IMG/VR virus record: IMGVR_UViG_3300044613_002340
Location: 1 to 21,833 of that record
DNA from: a virus
Strand: one strand, 5' to 3'
Length of the DNA stretch: 21,833 nt
The notes beneath the pieces are model-generated. The model was given only the letters and a program-made list of their open reading frames with translations, had not been told where the DNA came from and ran no database searches. Numbering within the stretch: the first letter of the stretch is position 1; each line of letters begins with the position of its first letter. This document shows positions 1 to 5,810 of the stretch, in pieces. Position numbers and translations under genes: made by a program.

Positions 1-83
1 CGCGTGCCGATCTCAAGGTAATGACGAACTGGGTAATGGACGCAGTGATACGTCAGGTATCGGTACAAGCTGGCGTTGCTCAC
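1..83 (-). CDS. Partial unknown gene cut by the left edge
   Basis: This is an open frame from a GTG at 81-83 that runs off the left edge. The GTG overlaps the TGA of the RusA-like gene as GTGA, the same 4-base coupling used throughout this operon. The 27 visible residues begin MSNASLYRYLTYHCVHYP and match no family I recognise. No strong ribosome binding site lies right before the GTG, so initiation would depend on coupling. Only the N terminus is seen, so this is a weak call resting on context. Confidence 0.4.
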   Translation of the reverse strand, partial: MSNASLYRYLTYHCVHYPVRHYLEIGT

Positions 84-478
84 GACACTCGCACGGTAGT
101 CCGTGCCTCCTGGCCGTATGACTTTTCAACCACTAACCGGCCCACCAGCGAGTCATCGCCCATCACGTCCTGCAGTGCGTCCAGCACCGCCTTGGCGATG
201 TTGTCCACGTCGGGCCTGGGCAGTTTCGGTGCGTCGGGTTTCACGCCGGCCTTCCGCAAGTGGGACTTCGGACGCTCAAAAACGGCATCAATCACGACGT
301 TGAGCGGCTCGCCGGTTGCCGTGAGCCCGGCACTTCGGGCAGCTGCTGCGATAGCCTCGCGGTACGCATGCACCGGGTGCTTCCCTGGCACGTACGCACG
401 AGCAAACCCGCCCGCAGTCGAGACGCGCGGCCTCGGCTGCGGGACGGGCTGCCCTGCGACGGTGAACGTGACAGCCAA
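80..478 (-). CDS. rusA: RusA-like Holliday junction resolvase
   Basis: This 132-residue protein has the length and signature of the RusA family, dimeric phage endonucleases that cut four-way junctions left by recombination and replication. The diagnostic stretch is PRPDVDNIAKAVLDALQ at residues 88-103, followed by the acidic GDDS at 107-110. D90, D92 and K96 are the likely metal-binding and catalytic residues by analogy with RusA. The N-terminal TFTVAGQPVPQPRPR is also typical of the family. It follows the secreted-protein gene by 3 bases and overlaps the next gene by GTGA. It fits the end of a recombination operon that also encodes RecT and a nuclease. The assignment is family-level; activity is inferred. 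Confidence 0.9.
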   Translation of the reverse strand: MAVTFTVAGQPVPQPRPRVSTAGGFARAYVPGKHPVHAYREAIAAAARSAGLTATGEPLNVVIDAVFERPKSHLRKAGVKPDAPKLPRPDVDNIAKAVLDALQDVMGDDSLVGRLVVEKSYGQEARTTVRVS

Positions 479-481
479 GGC

Positions 482-778
482 TCACCGATAGCGGATGACG
501 GCGAACCAGCGACGGGCCACGGGCGAGTAGGCCACGCCTTCCTCAACGATGACACGCTTCCCGAAGAAGCAGCAGTTACGCCGGGCGGCCTCCGGCGTTG
601 AGCCGGTGCCAATCCCCTCGTACTGGCCGCAGCTGCTGTGAACCAGTGAGCCACGGCGAGCGATCACGACGGCGTGATCCTGGGCACTGATGACAGAACC
701 ACGACGAGCCACCACGGTGGTGTCAGCGTTGGCAAACGAAGCGAACGCCAGGGCGGCGAGAAGCAAAACGAAACGCAT
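482..778 (-). CDS. Small secreted protein with signal peptide
   Basis: This 98-residue protein starts with a clear Sec signal peptide: MRF, a hydrophobic run LLLAALAFASF, and an ANA cleavage motif near residue 18. The mature part carries two VVARRGS/VIARRGS repeats, a cysteine, then GTGSTPEAARRNCCFFGKR with a CC pair and a basic, aromatic end. An AGGAGG ribosome binding site lies 7 bases before the ATG. The next gene downstream is the RusA-like resolvase, 3 bases away, so it is cotranscribed with DNA-processing genes although it should leave the cytoplasm. I do not know its function. A role in lysis, superinfection exclusion or host-surface modification would be speculation. Confidence 0.8.
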   Translation of the reverse strand: MRFVLLLAALAFASFANADTTVVARRGSVISAQDHAVVIARRGSLVHSSCGQYEGIGTGSTPEAARRNCCFFGKRVIVEEGVAYSPVARRWFAVIRYR

Positions 779-1056
779 AGCAGTCCTCCTGTGACTGGGA
801 ACAAATCCACAGCCAGCAGGATTGCAAACGTGTCAAGGAATCAGGGCCGCCCAACTCGTAAGCAAAAGTGTTCGCTTTTCGTTGCTTTTGACATACGTTC
901 TGGCGTCATGTCGCGGGGCGTGACACGACTGCGAGATATGCAGCAGATAATCCGCGTTAGCGCGACAAGCTTGCGGCTAGCGGCTGCACGGCGCTGATGG
1001 CTTGTAGATATACGGCCATCGGTGGCGGATACACGGGTCCGCATACTTACTGGTTC
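779..1056. other. Intergenic stretch, no supported gene
   Basis: This 278-base gap separates the DUF551/LTDEERE gene from the secreted-protein gene. It is one of the two longest gene-free stretches in the window. On the minus strand a TTGACA lies at 831-836, but its partner at 17-18 bases is a poor -10, so I do not call a promoter. A 67-codon frame on the minus strand has no ribosome binding site and an arginine/serine-rich shadow-like composition. I see no tRNA, no terminator with a T-run and no repeat array. Confidence 0.5.
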
Positions 1057-1743
1057 TCAGACCAATCGTTCCAGCATGGCCCGCAACGCAACCGCCCGTT
1101 TTCCATCCTCAACGTGGCCCATCTGCTTTGCGCCTTGTTCGTAGATCAGGGCCGCAGTCTCAACCGCCTCCCGCTCCTCGTCGGTGAGGGCGTGTTGGCC
1201 GGAAAGGCCATCAATGATTTTCTCGCGATCCGCGTCTGTCACCCACAGCATGACGCTGTACGGTGCCTCATCACGCGGAGGTGCAGGAAGACGCATCCAG
1301 TGCGTTGGCCTGCCTGACTCATTCCAGCGCAGGCCGGGTTGAGATTCATCGTCGATCTCTCGCCACGCTATTCCGTACTCGCACCCAAAGTGCGAGTCTC
1401 CCGACCGAAAACCTAAAACGGCGATTCCTTTCTCCGGCAGTCCGGCCTCCACAGGAATCCAGCCTTGTATTGCGGGCGTCCCGTAAACGTGCGTGACGTT
1501 CAGCCACTCGCCGTCAGAACGCTCAACCGTGTCGAACTCAACCGACTTACTGCGCCCGGCGACCTGCGGGTAAGCGTATAGCGTGTCTGGCATCCCCTGC
1601 TGCAAATCCTTGTAACGTCCTACTTGCATGAGGCACTGGCCGCTAGCGTCGCGGTACAGGTAGAACCCTTGGGTGGTCGGCTTGTCCTTGCTCCACGCAT
1701 AACCAGTCCATGGATCGGACTCGCGAGCATCGTCATTCGTCAT
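1057..1743 (-). CDS. DUF551-domain protein with LTDEERE C-terminal module
   Basis: This is a 228-residue protein of two parts. The middle, about residues 92-155, is a DUF551 domain (GWIPVEAGLPEKG near its start, THWMRLPAPP at its end), a small domain of unknown function common in phages. The C terminus carries ALTDEEREAVE followed about 25 residues later by LRAMLERLV, the module shared with the next four genes upstream in the operon. I chose the ATG at 1741-1743 because AAGGAGG lies just before it; the frame is open further upstream but without a ribosome binding site. It lies 38 bases after a small membrane-protein gene. The fusion of DUF551 with this tail suggests the tail is a movable module. 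Function unknown. Confidence 0.85.
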   Translation of the reverse strand: MTNDDARESDPWTGYAWSKDKPTTQGFYLYRDASGQCLMQVGRYKDLQQGMPDTLYAYPQVAGRSKSVEFDTVERSDGEWLNVTHVYGTPAIQGWIPVEAGLPEKGIAVLGFRSGDSHFGCEYGIAWREIDDESQPGLRWNESGRPTHWMRLPAPPRDEAPYSVMLWVTDADREKIIDGLSGQHALTDEEREAVETAALIYEQGAKQMGHVEDGKRAVALRAMLERLV

Positions 1744-1781
1744 AGCGTGGCCCCTCCTTCGCGGGCCTATCATCTTCCGTG

Positions 1782-1949
1782 TTATGGAACCAGAAGTCGA
1801 CACCCAAGTGCGATAACAGCAACAACGGCTCCGCTCGCACCAAACACTACAGCAACGGCGGGCCAGCCGCCGTGCATGTGGCACAACACAGCAACGCCCG
1901 CAAATGGTGATGAGATCAGTGCAGCGCCGATTATTTGAGTGATTGTCAT
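1782..1949 (-). CDS. Small membrane protein, two predicted helices
   Basis: This 55-residue protein starts at an ATG with GGAG 8 bases upstream. Two hydrophobic segments fill most of it: IIGAALISSPFAGVAVLCHM near residues 5-24 and WPAVAVVFGASGAVVAVIAL near 29-48, separated by a glycine-containing turn, with a basic cysteine-containing end. It sits between two genes of the LTDEERE family but lacks that module. Small two-helix proteins in phage early operons are often toxins, holin-like proteins or exclusion factors. The sequence does not choose among these. Confidence 0.65.
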   Translation of the reverse strand: MTITQIIGAALISSPFAGVAVLCHMHGGWPAVAVVFGASGAVVAVIALGCRLLVP

Positions 1950-2005
1950 GTGTGTGTCTCCAGAACCACGCGATGGAGTGGACTGCGCCGCAGATCGCAT
2001 CGTTC

Positions 2006-2233
2006 TCACTTCAGTCGTTCCAGTAACGCGAGGAGCGTCCTCGCTGCGGCATCGTCTCTGCGGCACGCACCATCCGATACGTCCTCCACGCCGTACAAAG
2101 CGTCGATTCCGCGATTCAACGCCTTCCGTTCCTCGTCTGTAAGCGTGAAGGTTTCCTGCGACGAATCTGGACACGGCCCAGTACCCCAGAGCGTTTTTCG
2201 CCACTCGGCCATCTGGTCTGCGAAGTCGCTCAC
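2006..2233 (-). CDS. LTDEERE-module small protein (copy 2)
   Basis: This 75-residue soluble protein starts with GTG at 2231-2233, overlapping the upstream stop as GTGA. The N-terminal 30 residues (MSDFADQMAEWRKTLWG...) resemble nothing else in the window. From about residue 30 it carries FTLTDEERKALNRGIDAL and ends LLALLERLK, the C-terminal module found in four other genes here. The segment between the two conserved blocks is charged and variable in length. It is translationally coupled to its upstream relative at 2230-2493. No function is known to me. Confidence 0.75.
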   Translation of the reverse strand: MSDFADQMAEWRKTLWGTGPCPDSSQETFTLTDEERKALNRGIDALYGVEDVSDGACRRDDAAARTLLALLERLK

Positions 2234-2493
2234 CTTGCACCTCCAAGCCGCTCCAGTAGGCCCCGCAGCGCGTCGGCCATTTCCTCATGTCGCTTGATAT
2301 GCTCCGGCCCTTCCGCGAACATTCCGATTGCCAGCCAGACGGCTTCCCACTCATCGGCGGTGAGCGCGGGCTGCGGTGGATGAACCAGCGGGCCTCCTGC
2401 ACCGCCTGACAAGGACGCCCGCAATGACTCTCGCTGCTCGTCTGTGAGCGTCACGTTTATTTGCGACGGAACTTGACATTGCGTTTTAGTCAC
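2230..2493 (-). CDS. LTDEERE-module small protein (copy 3, with a doubled motif)
   Basis: This 87-residue protein begins with GTG at 2491-2493 and overlaps its neighbours on both sides as GTGA. It contains the motif twice: VTLTDEQRESLRASL near residues 14-28, and ALTADEWEAVWLAI near 43-56, the second followed by ADALRGLLERLGGAR at the C terminus. The linker between them is GGAGGPLVHPPQP, flexible and proline-rich. The doubling looks like an internal duplication, or fusion of a truncated copy to a full one, and shows that the first half of the module can exist without the LLERL half. Function unknown. Confidence 0.75.
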   Translation of the reverse strand: MTKTQCQVPSQINVTLTDEQRESLRASLSGGAGGPLVHPPQPALTADEWEAVWLAIGMFAEGPEHIKRHEEMADALRGLLERLGGAR

Positions 2494-2819
2494 TTCGTTC
2501 TCTCTAGTAGGTTGCGCAGCGTGTCAACGCGATCAAACTCTTCGCAGTTTCCAGCGAGTTCTTCCGCCCACTCCACCGCCTCCCGCTCCTCGTCGGTGAG
2601 CGTGGGCTGAAAAATCCTCGCAATCCTCCGCGCCGCAAGCCTCGCCCTGTCTTCGGCGTAACTGTTGCCGCCCTGCCACTTCTTTGTGGTGCCCTCGCGA
2701 TACCACCGCATGGCGCAGTGGACGATTTCGGCACCCCGCTCCAGTTGGGATTCCCCGTGAGAACCAGCGGATGCAGGAGACATCGCCTTGTCGTCCTGCG
2801 GTGTAGTTTCGTCACTCAT
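2490..2819 (-). CDS. LTDEERE-module small protein (copy 4)
   Basis: This 109-residue protein starts at an ATG at 2817-2819 with AGGAG 7 bases before it, so it can start independently of its neighbours. The N-terminal 70 residues are its own: a polar stretch followed by a basic, helical region (GAEIVHCAMRWYREG, then ARLAARRIARIF). The C terminus is TLTDEEREAVEWAEEL, a short linker and TLRNLLERTK. It overlaps the next gene by GTGA and follows the copy-5 gene by 25 bases. Apart from the shared tail I recognise no domain. Confidence 0.78.
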   Translation of the reverse strand: MSDETTPQDDKAMSPASAGSHGESQLERGAEIVHCAMRWYREGTTKKWQGGNSYAEDRARLAARRIARIFQPTLTDEEREAVEWAEELAGNCEEFDRVDTLRNLLERTK

Positions 2820-2844
2820 GCGATGCTCCTGATCCTGCGTGTTC

Positions 2845-3102
2845 TCAGCCTAGCCGCTTCAGTAGGCCGTGAAGCGTGGCAGCGATCTTCGCACATTCCT
2901 CGTCGTCGTCGTTGTCGTTGTAGGCTCCGGCCGCTTCAGCAATCGCCTCGCGCTCCGCGTCGGTGAGCCGTACCGTTTCGCAGGCCACTAGTGAACCGTT
3001 TCGCAGCCGCTCCATCTCGTCTGCGGCCTCTTCCATGAGTAGGTGCAACCTCGCCAGATGCACGGTTCGCCAGTTCCGTAGCCGCTCCACGATGTCACTC
3101 AC
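2845..3102 (-). CDS. LTDEERE-module small protein (copy 5)
   Basis: I start this 85-residue protein at the GTG at 3100-3102: it overlaps the stop of the upstream HTH gene as GTGA and has GAGAGG 7 bases before it. An ATG further upstream lies inside that gene. The N terminus SDIVERLRN...EEAADEMERLRNG is a short helical, coiled-coil-prone region of a type common in small phage proteins. The C terminus is RLTDAEREAIAEAAGAY, an unusually acidic linker (NDNDDDEEC) and LHGLLKRLG. This copy has the most diverged end (LLKRL instead of LLERL). Function unknown. Confidence 0.75.
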   Translation of the reverse strand: MSDIVERLRNWRTVHLARLHLLMEEAADEMERLRNGSLVACETVRLTDAEREAIAEAAGAYNDNDDDEECAKIAATLHGLLKRLG

Positions 3103-3473
3103 GCCACACCTCTCGGCTGGCAGATCCCGTGACGCCACTTGCTGACTTTGCTTTGCGTGTTGCAAGGCTCCTCTCGCCGTCTGCTGTCGTAGTGCTTTTC
3201 CCTCACCACCTTTGCCCGCTCCTCAACCCACGGCGACAACGCCAGTCCGTCTAGCGATGCGGCATCGTCCTCAGGTGTCGGTGCCTCAGGTTCGTCAGCT
3301 GGGTGCAGCGTCCTGCGTGGCAACTTGTACCGCTGTGCCCACTTTGTGACTGTGGAATAGGCCACGCCAAACCGCTTGGCAATCTCTGACGAGGTAACGC
3401 CTTCCGCCCACAGTTGGTGGAGCAGCACGAGATCAGCCCGAGAGTGGTTGCGTGATGCTTCGCTGGCTTTCAT
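3099..3473 (-). CDS. Helix-turn-helix DNA-binding protein
   Basis: This 124-residue protein has an N-terminal HTH at about residues 12-52: LVLLHQLWAEGVTSSEIAKRFGVAYSTVTKWAQRYKLP, with the turn at FGVAY and the recognition helix STVTKWAQRY. This is the arrangement seen in resolvase-type, homeodomain-like and small terminase-like HTHs. The middle is acidic and proline-rich. The last 45 residues are basic (EERAKVVREKHYDSRRREE...) and may be a second nucleic-acid-binding segment. It overlaps the sliding clamp gene by ATGA and the next gene by GTGA. It may be a regulator of the early operon. A small terminase subunit is an alternative, though no large terminase is nearby. Confidence 0.82.
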   Translation of the reverse strand: MKASEASRNHSRADLVLLHQLWAEGVTSSEIAKRFGVAYSTVTKWAQRYKLPRRTLHPADEPEAPTPEDDAASLDGLALSPWVEERAKVVREKHYDSRRREEPCNTQSKVSKWRHGICQPRGVA

Positions 3474-4588
3474 GCGTCCTCCGCCAGAGGCATGATGACT
3501 CCGGTGTACGGGCCGCAGCGAAGGAGCACGCGGCTCTGGGCGTCCTTCACGTACACGTCAACATGCGGCTCTTCGTCGGCTGGCAGGTTCGCCAAGAACT
3601 GGGCCAGATACTTCGGGTCCAGCTTCGTGCTTGCCGTTGAGCCCGCCGCGATCGTCGGGCAGATCACCTTGCTCTCCCCGTACTCGCTCGAGCGGCCCAC
3701 GAGCACCAGCGTGTTGGCCGTCCACGTCAGGCTGATGCCCTTGGACTGCTCGCTGGTGACGATGGCTGCGGACTGCACCGCCTGGAGCAGCTCCACCACG
3801 TCAATCACCGTAGGCTCGCCTTCCGCCTCGCCAACCACGTCACGCCACCGTGGATAGCGACCGTCCACGAGCCGGCCCGTGATCGTGCAGCCGTCCAGCG
3901 AGAAGCGGACCTCTTTTCCGTTGGACTCAACCTGAACGCTGCCGTCACCCGTGGCCATGCTTGCCACCGTCGCCAGCAACCTGGCCGGCACGATGGTCTG
4001 CGAGGCGTCAACGGCATCGTCGCTCTCAGTCTCCACGCACGCCAGGCGTCGCCCGTCAGTGCCAACCCAGTGCTGCCGCGAACCGTCTGCGGTTGACTCC
4101 ACGTCCAGCATGACGCCGCCCAGTGCGTAGCGGCTGGACTCGGCGTCCGTGGCGTACGTCGTGGCCTTGGCGGCCCGGCAGAACTGGTCAGCCGGCAGGC
4201 GGCAGATTGCCTTCAGATCGCCAGCGTCCCACGTTGGGAACTCTGCGGCGTCTTCCGTTGGTAGAGTCCACGAGCCAGCACCGCACTTCACCGTTACGCT
4301 GCTTTCCTTCGGAATCAGAAACACCTCGTCGCCGGTCGCGGCCCGCAGGATGGCGCTGAGCCGATGAGCCGGCAGCAGCATGGCGTCGCCGTGGTAGTCA
4401 ATCTCGCGGTCAATACGCACCTCGAGATCCGTGCCCGTCAGCAGCCCGTCACCTAGTCTGACGTTGCCCAGGATTGGCTTCGCGTGCCTTGTCGGCACAG
4501 CCCTGAGCACGTCGGCAAGTGCCGCCCTGAGCGTTGACGTTGCCAGCGTGATTCCAGTTGCCTTCCGTTCCCGTGTTGCAGTCGCCAT
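3470..4588 (-). CDS. dnaN: DNA polymerase III beta sliding clamp (phage-encoded)
   Basis: At 372 residues this has the length of bacterial beta clamps, the ring-forming dimer that tethers polymerase and repair proteins to DNA. Family landmarks appear in order: TRHAKPILGNVRL near residues 33-45 in domain 1, YALGGVMLDV followed by VGTDGRRLA in domain 2, VDGRYPRWRDV in the domain 2/3 region, DPKYLAQFL in domain 3, and YTGVIMPLAEDA at the end, where bacterial clamps have the VMPMRL-type tail. The ribosome binding site is the AAGG just before the ATG. It overlaps a small membrane-protein gene by 140 bases and the HTH gene by ATGA. No polymerase is in the window, so it may load a host enzyme. It is too intact to be a decaying host copy. 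Confidence 0.93.
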   Translation of the reverse strand: MATATRERKATGITLATSTLRAALADVLRAVPTRHAKPILGNVRLGDGLLTGTDLEVRIDREIDYHGDAMLLPAHRLSAILRAATGDEVFLIPKESSVTVKCGAGSWTLPTEDAAEFPTWDAGDLKAICRLPADQFCRAAKATTYATDAESSRYALGGVMLDVESTADGSRQHWVGTDGRRLACVETESDDAVDASQTIVPARLLATVASMATGDGSVQVESNGKEVRFSLDGCTITGRLVDGRYPRWRDVVGEAEGEPTVIDVVELLQAVQSAAIVTSEQSKGISLTWTANTLVLVGRSSEYGESKVICPTIAAGSTASTKLDPKYLAQFLANLPADEEPHVDVYVKDAQSRVLLRCGPYTGVIMPLAEDA

Positions 4589-4697
4589 TCCTTGGCCCCT
4601 TTCGATTGAGAGATACCCCTACAAGAATCCCGAGAGCGAAAGTGCCCGCGAGAAGTGTTTCACCGATTGCCAGCCAGACGAAATCCGAGAGCGTCAT
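4449..4697 (-). CDS. Small single-pass membrane protein overlapping dnaN
   Basis: This 82-residue frame starts at an ATG that overlaps the upstream stop as ATGA and has GGAG 7 bases before it, so initiation is well supported. Residues 5-30 (DFVWLAIGETLLAGTFALGILVGVSL) form one membrane helix followed by NRKGPRNGD. From about residue 37 on, the frame runs through the first 140 bases of the sliding clamp gene and looks like low-complexity overlap sequence (GTEGNWNHAGNVNAQ). The helix is likely the functional part and the tail a by-product. Small single-pass proteins occur in many phage early operons; no role can be assigned. Confidence 0.55.
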   Translation of the reverse strand: MTLSDFVWLAIGETLLAGTFALGILVGVSLNRKGPRNGDCNTGTEGNWNHAGNVNAQGGTCRRAQGCADKAREANPGQRQTR

Positions 4698-4966
4698 AGT
4701 TCTTCTCCCGTGTCTTCAAGCAGCGGCCACGTCTTCGGCTGCTCGCGTGCTTCGATGTGCTCGAAGTAGCAGGCCTGTCTGACAAGCCTGGCCCGCAGTT
4801 CGTCGTTCTCAGCCTTGAGCGTCTTGATGGACGCAATGGCAATCCCGATGGTGCGAGCGTTCGCAACGAGTGAGTCGTGCATGCTCCAGTTGTCAGCGTC
4901 TTCACTGGCGTGGATGCAACCACCCTGCAGACGCAGCAGACGCTTGATAAGTCTTTCGGTTGTCAT
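4694..4966 (-). CDS. Unknown small protein with short coiled coil
   Basis: This 90-residue protein overlaps its neighbours on both sides as ATGA. The N terminus is basic and leucine-rich (MTTERLIKRLLRLQGG). A leucine-repeating helix runs from about residue 40 to 65 (GIAIASIKTLKAENDELRARL) and could form a short coiled coil for dimerisation. The end is acidic. I recognise no family. It lies between the LexA-like domain and the sliding clamp, inside the replication block. Confidence 0.75.
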   Translation of the reverse strand: MTTERLIKRLLRLQGGCIHASEDADNWSMHDSLVANARTIGIAIASIKTLKAENDELRARLVRQACYFEHIEAREQPKTWPLLEDTGEEL

Positions 4967-5202
4967 GTTCGCACCCTGATTCCACGGGACTTGCCGGGCT
5001 CAATGGTGATGTAGCCCTTACGCTCCAGGCGTTTAAGCAACCCGGCGACAGCGTTGGGCGATGAGACGCCAATGCCGGCGGCGATTTCTCTGACGGCAGG
5101 GCCCCACATGCCAGCAGTTCTGCAAATGAAGTCGTATGCCTCTTTCTGGCGAGGCGTGAGCGGTTGTCGCTCTTCGGTAGCGGTGGTGTTTTCTGGGGTC
5201 AT
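4963..5202 (-). CDS. Stand-alone LexA-type DNA-binding domain
   Basis: This 79-residue protein is nearly all one domain: LTPRQKEAYDFICRTAG, then VREIAAGIGVSSPNAVAG, LLKRLERKGYI and GKSRGIRVRT. This is the LexA N-terminal winged helix, including the SPNA recognition-helix motif and the SRGIR wing. The S24 autoprotease half of LexA (cleavage site, Ser-Lys dyad) is absent and the gene stops right after the wing. It could occupy SOS-type operators without being cleaved after DNA damage, or control phage promoters. It overlaps the next gene by ATGA and follows the O-like replication gene by 17 bases. The domain call is strong; the regulatory role is inferred. Confidence 0.88.
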   Translation of the reverse strand: MTPENTTATEERQPLTPRQKEAYDFICRTAGMWGPAVREIAAGIGVSSPNAVAGLLKRLERKGYITIEPGKSRGIRVRT

Positions 5203-5219
5203 GGATGCTCCTCCTTGAG

Positions 5220-5810
5220 TTAACAGCTCTCGTCAACAAATCCACTTTTGGGATTCGACGGTGCCGGCTCCTGACCGGCACCGGAAGAATCCTCAATTGA
5301 GATCCCATTGGTAGTACTTGGACTACCAATGGATCTAAATGAATTGCGGGCACAGAGTGTGCGCGCTCCGCGCACCACTCGTGCGCGCTCCGCGCACGGC
5401 TCGTGTCCGGAGCGCGCACCACTCGTGCCCGGGGGGGGCACGCCTTGTGCGCGCTCCTGGACACCACTCGTGCCCGGGGGGGGCACCACTGGTGCGCGCG
5501 CCGTGACAAGAAAAACGGTGCGGCCAGAGCCCTCGGGCTTCTCCAAAACCTCCAGAACCCCACAGGAAATCATCTGCGTGATGCCTCTGCGAATGGTCGT
5601 TGGATGTACTCCAACAAGCTTGGCGGCACGCCGGATGGACATCCTGACTTGGCACGTCGAGAAGTCAGCCGCGTAGAGCACGTACAAAGCCGCCAGACGC
5701 CCTTCTGATCTGAGCGAGGCTAGAGAGCCGTCCTCGAGCATCGCCCTCCAGCGGCGACGCATTTCGCCCTGGCGTGAAGGCTCCTTTCCGGGTCGTTTCT
5801 CAAACGTCAC
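5220..5810 (-). CDS. Winged-helix replication initiator (lambda O-like) containing the repeat array
   Basis: This 196-residue protein starts by ATGA overlap with the primase-helicase gene. Residues 34-102 form a winged helix: SEGRLAALYVLYAADFS, MSIRRAAKLVGVHPTTIRRG and a beta wing ending GRTVFLV, like the DNA-binding domains of phage replication initiators. From about residue 105 to 152 the coding sequence runs through seven 22-23 bp dyad repeats, giving a low-complexity protein segment with PPPGTSG twice. The C terminus is polar and disordered. In lambda, protein O binds iterons inside its own gene and recruits the helicase loader. Here the gene adjoins the helicase and contains the repeats, so I infer the same job. 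A transcription factor is the alternative. Confidence 0.8.
   Translation of the reverse strand: MTFEKRPGKEPSRQGEMRRRWRAMLEDGSLASLRSEGRLAALYVLYAADFSTCQVRMSIRRAAKLVGVHPTTIRRGITQMISCGVLEVLEKPEGSGRTVFLVTARAPVVPPPGTSGVQERAQGVPPPGTSGARSGHEPCAERARVVRGARTLCARNSFRSIGSPSTTNGISIEDSSGAGQEPAPSNPKSGFVDESC
5301..5335. other. Near-perfect hairpin beside the dyad array
   Basis: CATTGGTAGT (5306-5315) and ACTACCAATG (5322-5331) pair exactly around the 6-base ACTTGG. The flanking GATCC and GATC extend the stem to about 14 bp with one bulge. It lies 24 bases from the first repeat of the array, inside the same gene, in a stretch richer in A and T than the array. It has no T-run. It may be part of a replication origin; a role in the mRNA is also possible. 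Confidence 0.6.
5359..5507. repeat. Seven-copy dyad repeat array, candidate replication origin
   Basis: Seven 16-18 bp units of the form GTG-x-CAC start at 5359, 5381, 5403, 5425, 5447, 5470 and 5492, one every 22-23 bp, with 5-bp spacers mostly CACTC. The seventh ends GAC. Units 1 and 2 are GTGCGCGCTCCGCGCAC. Units 4 and 6 are GTGCCC, eight G and CAC. Unit 3 is close to unit 5 inverted. The period is not a multiple of 3, so it is DNA that is being kept. A degenerate half-unit precedes it near 5338-5353. The array lies inside the gene of the initiator-like protein, as lambda iterons lie in gene O. Confidence 0.75.

Noticed and set aside
831-836. TTGACA on the minus strand before the secreted-protein gene
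   Set aside because: No acceptable -10 lies 16-18 bases downstream.
841-1044. A 67-codon minus-strand frame in the 778-1057 gap
   Set aside because: There is no ribosome binding site before the ATG, the composition is arginine/serine-rich like other-frame translation, and nothing in it resembles a domain.
5359-5507. CRISPR array
   Set aside because: The spacers are 5 bp and nearly constant, the repeats are dyads of 16-18 bp, and the array lies inside a coding frame with no cas genes nearby.
5335-5655. Alternative long frames across the dyad array on both strands
   Set aside because: They are products of the repetitive GC-rich array in other frames; their residues (RARSAHEW-like strings) repeat with the DNA and carry no domain.
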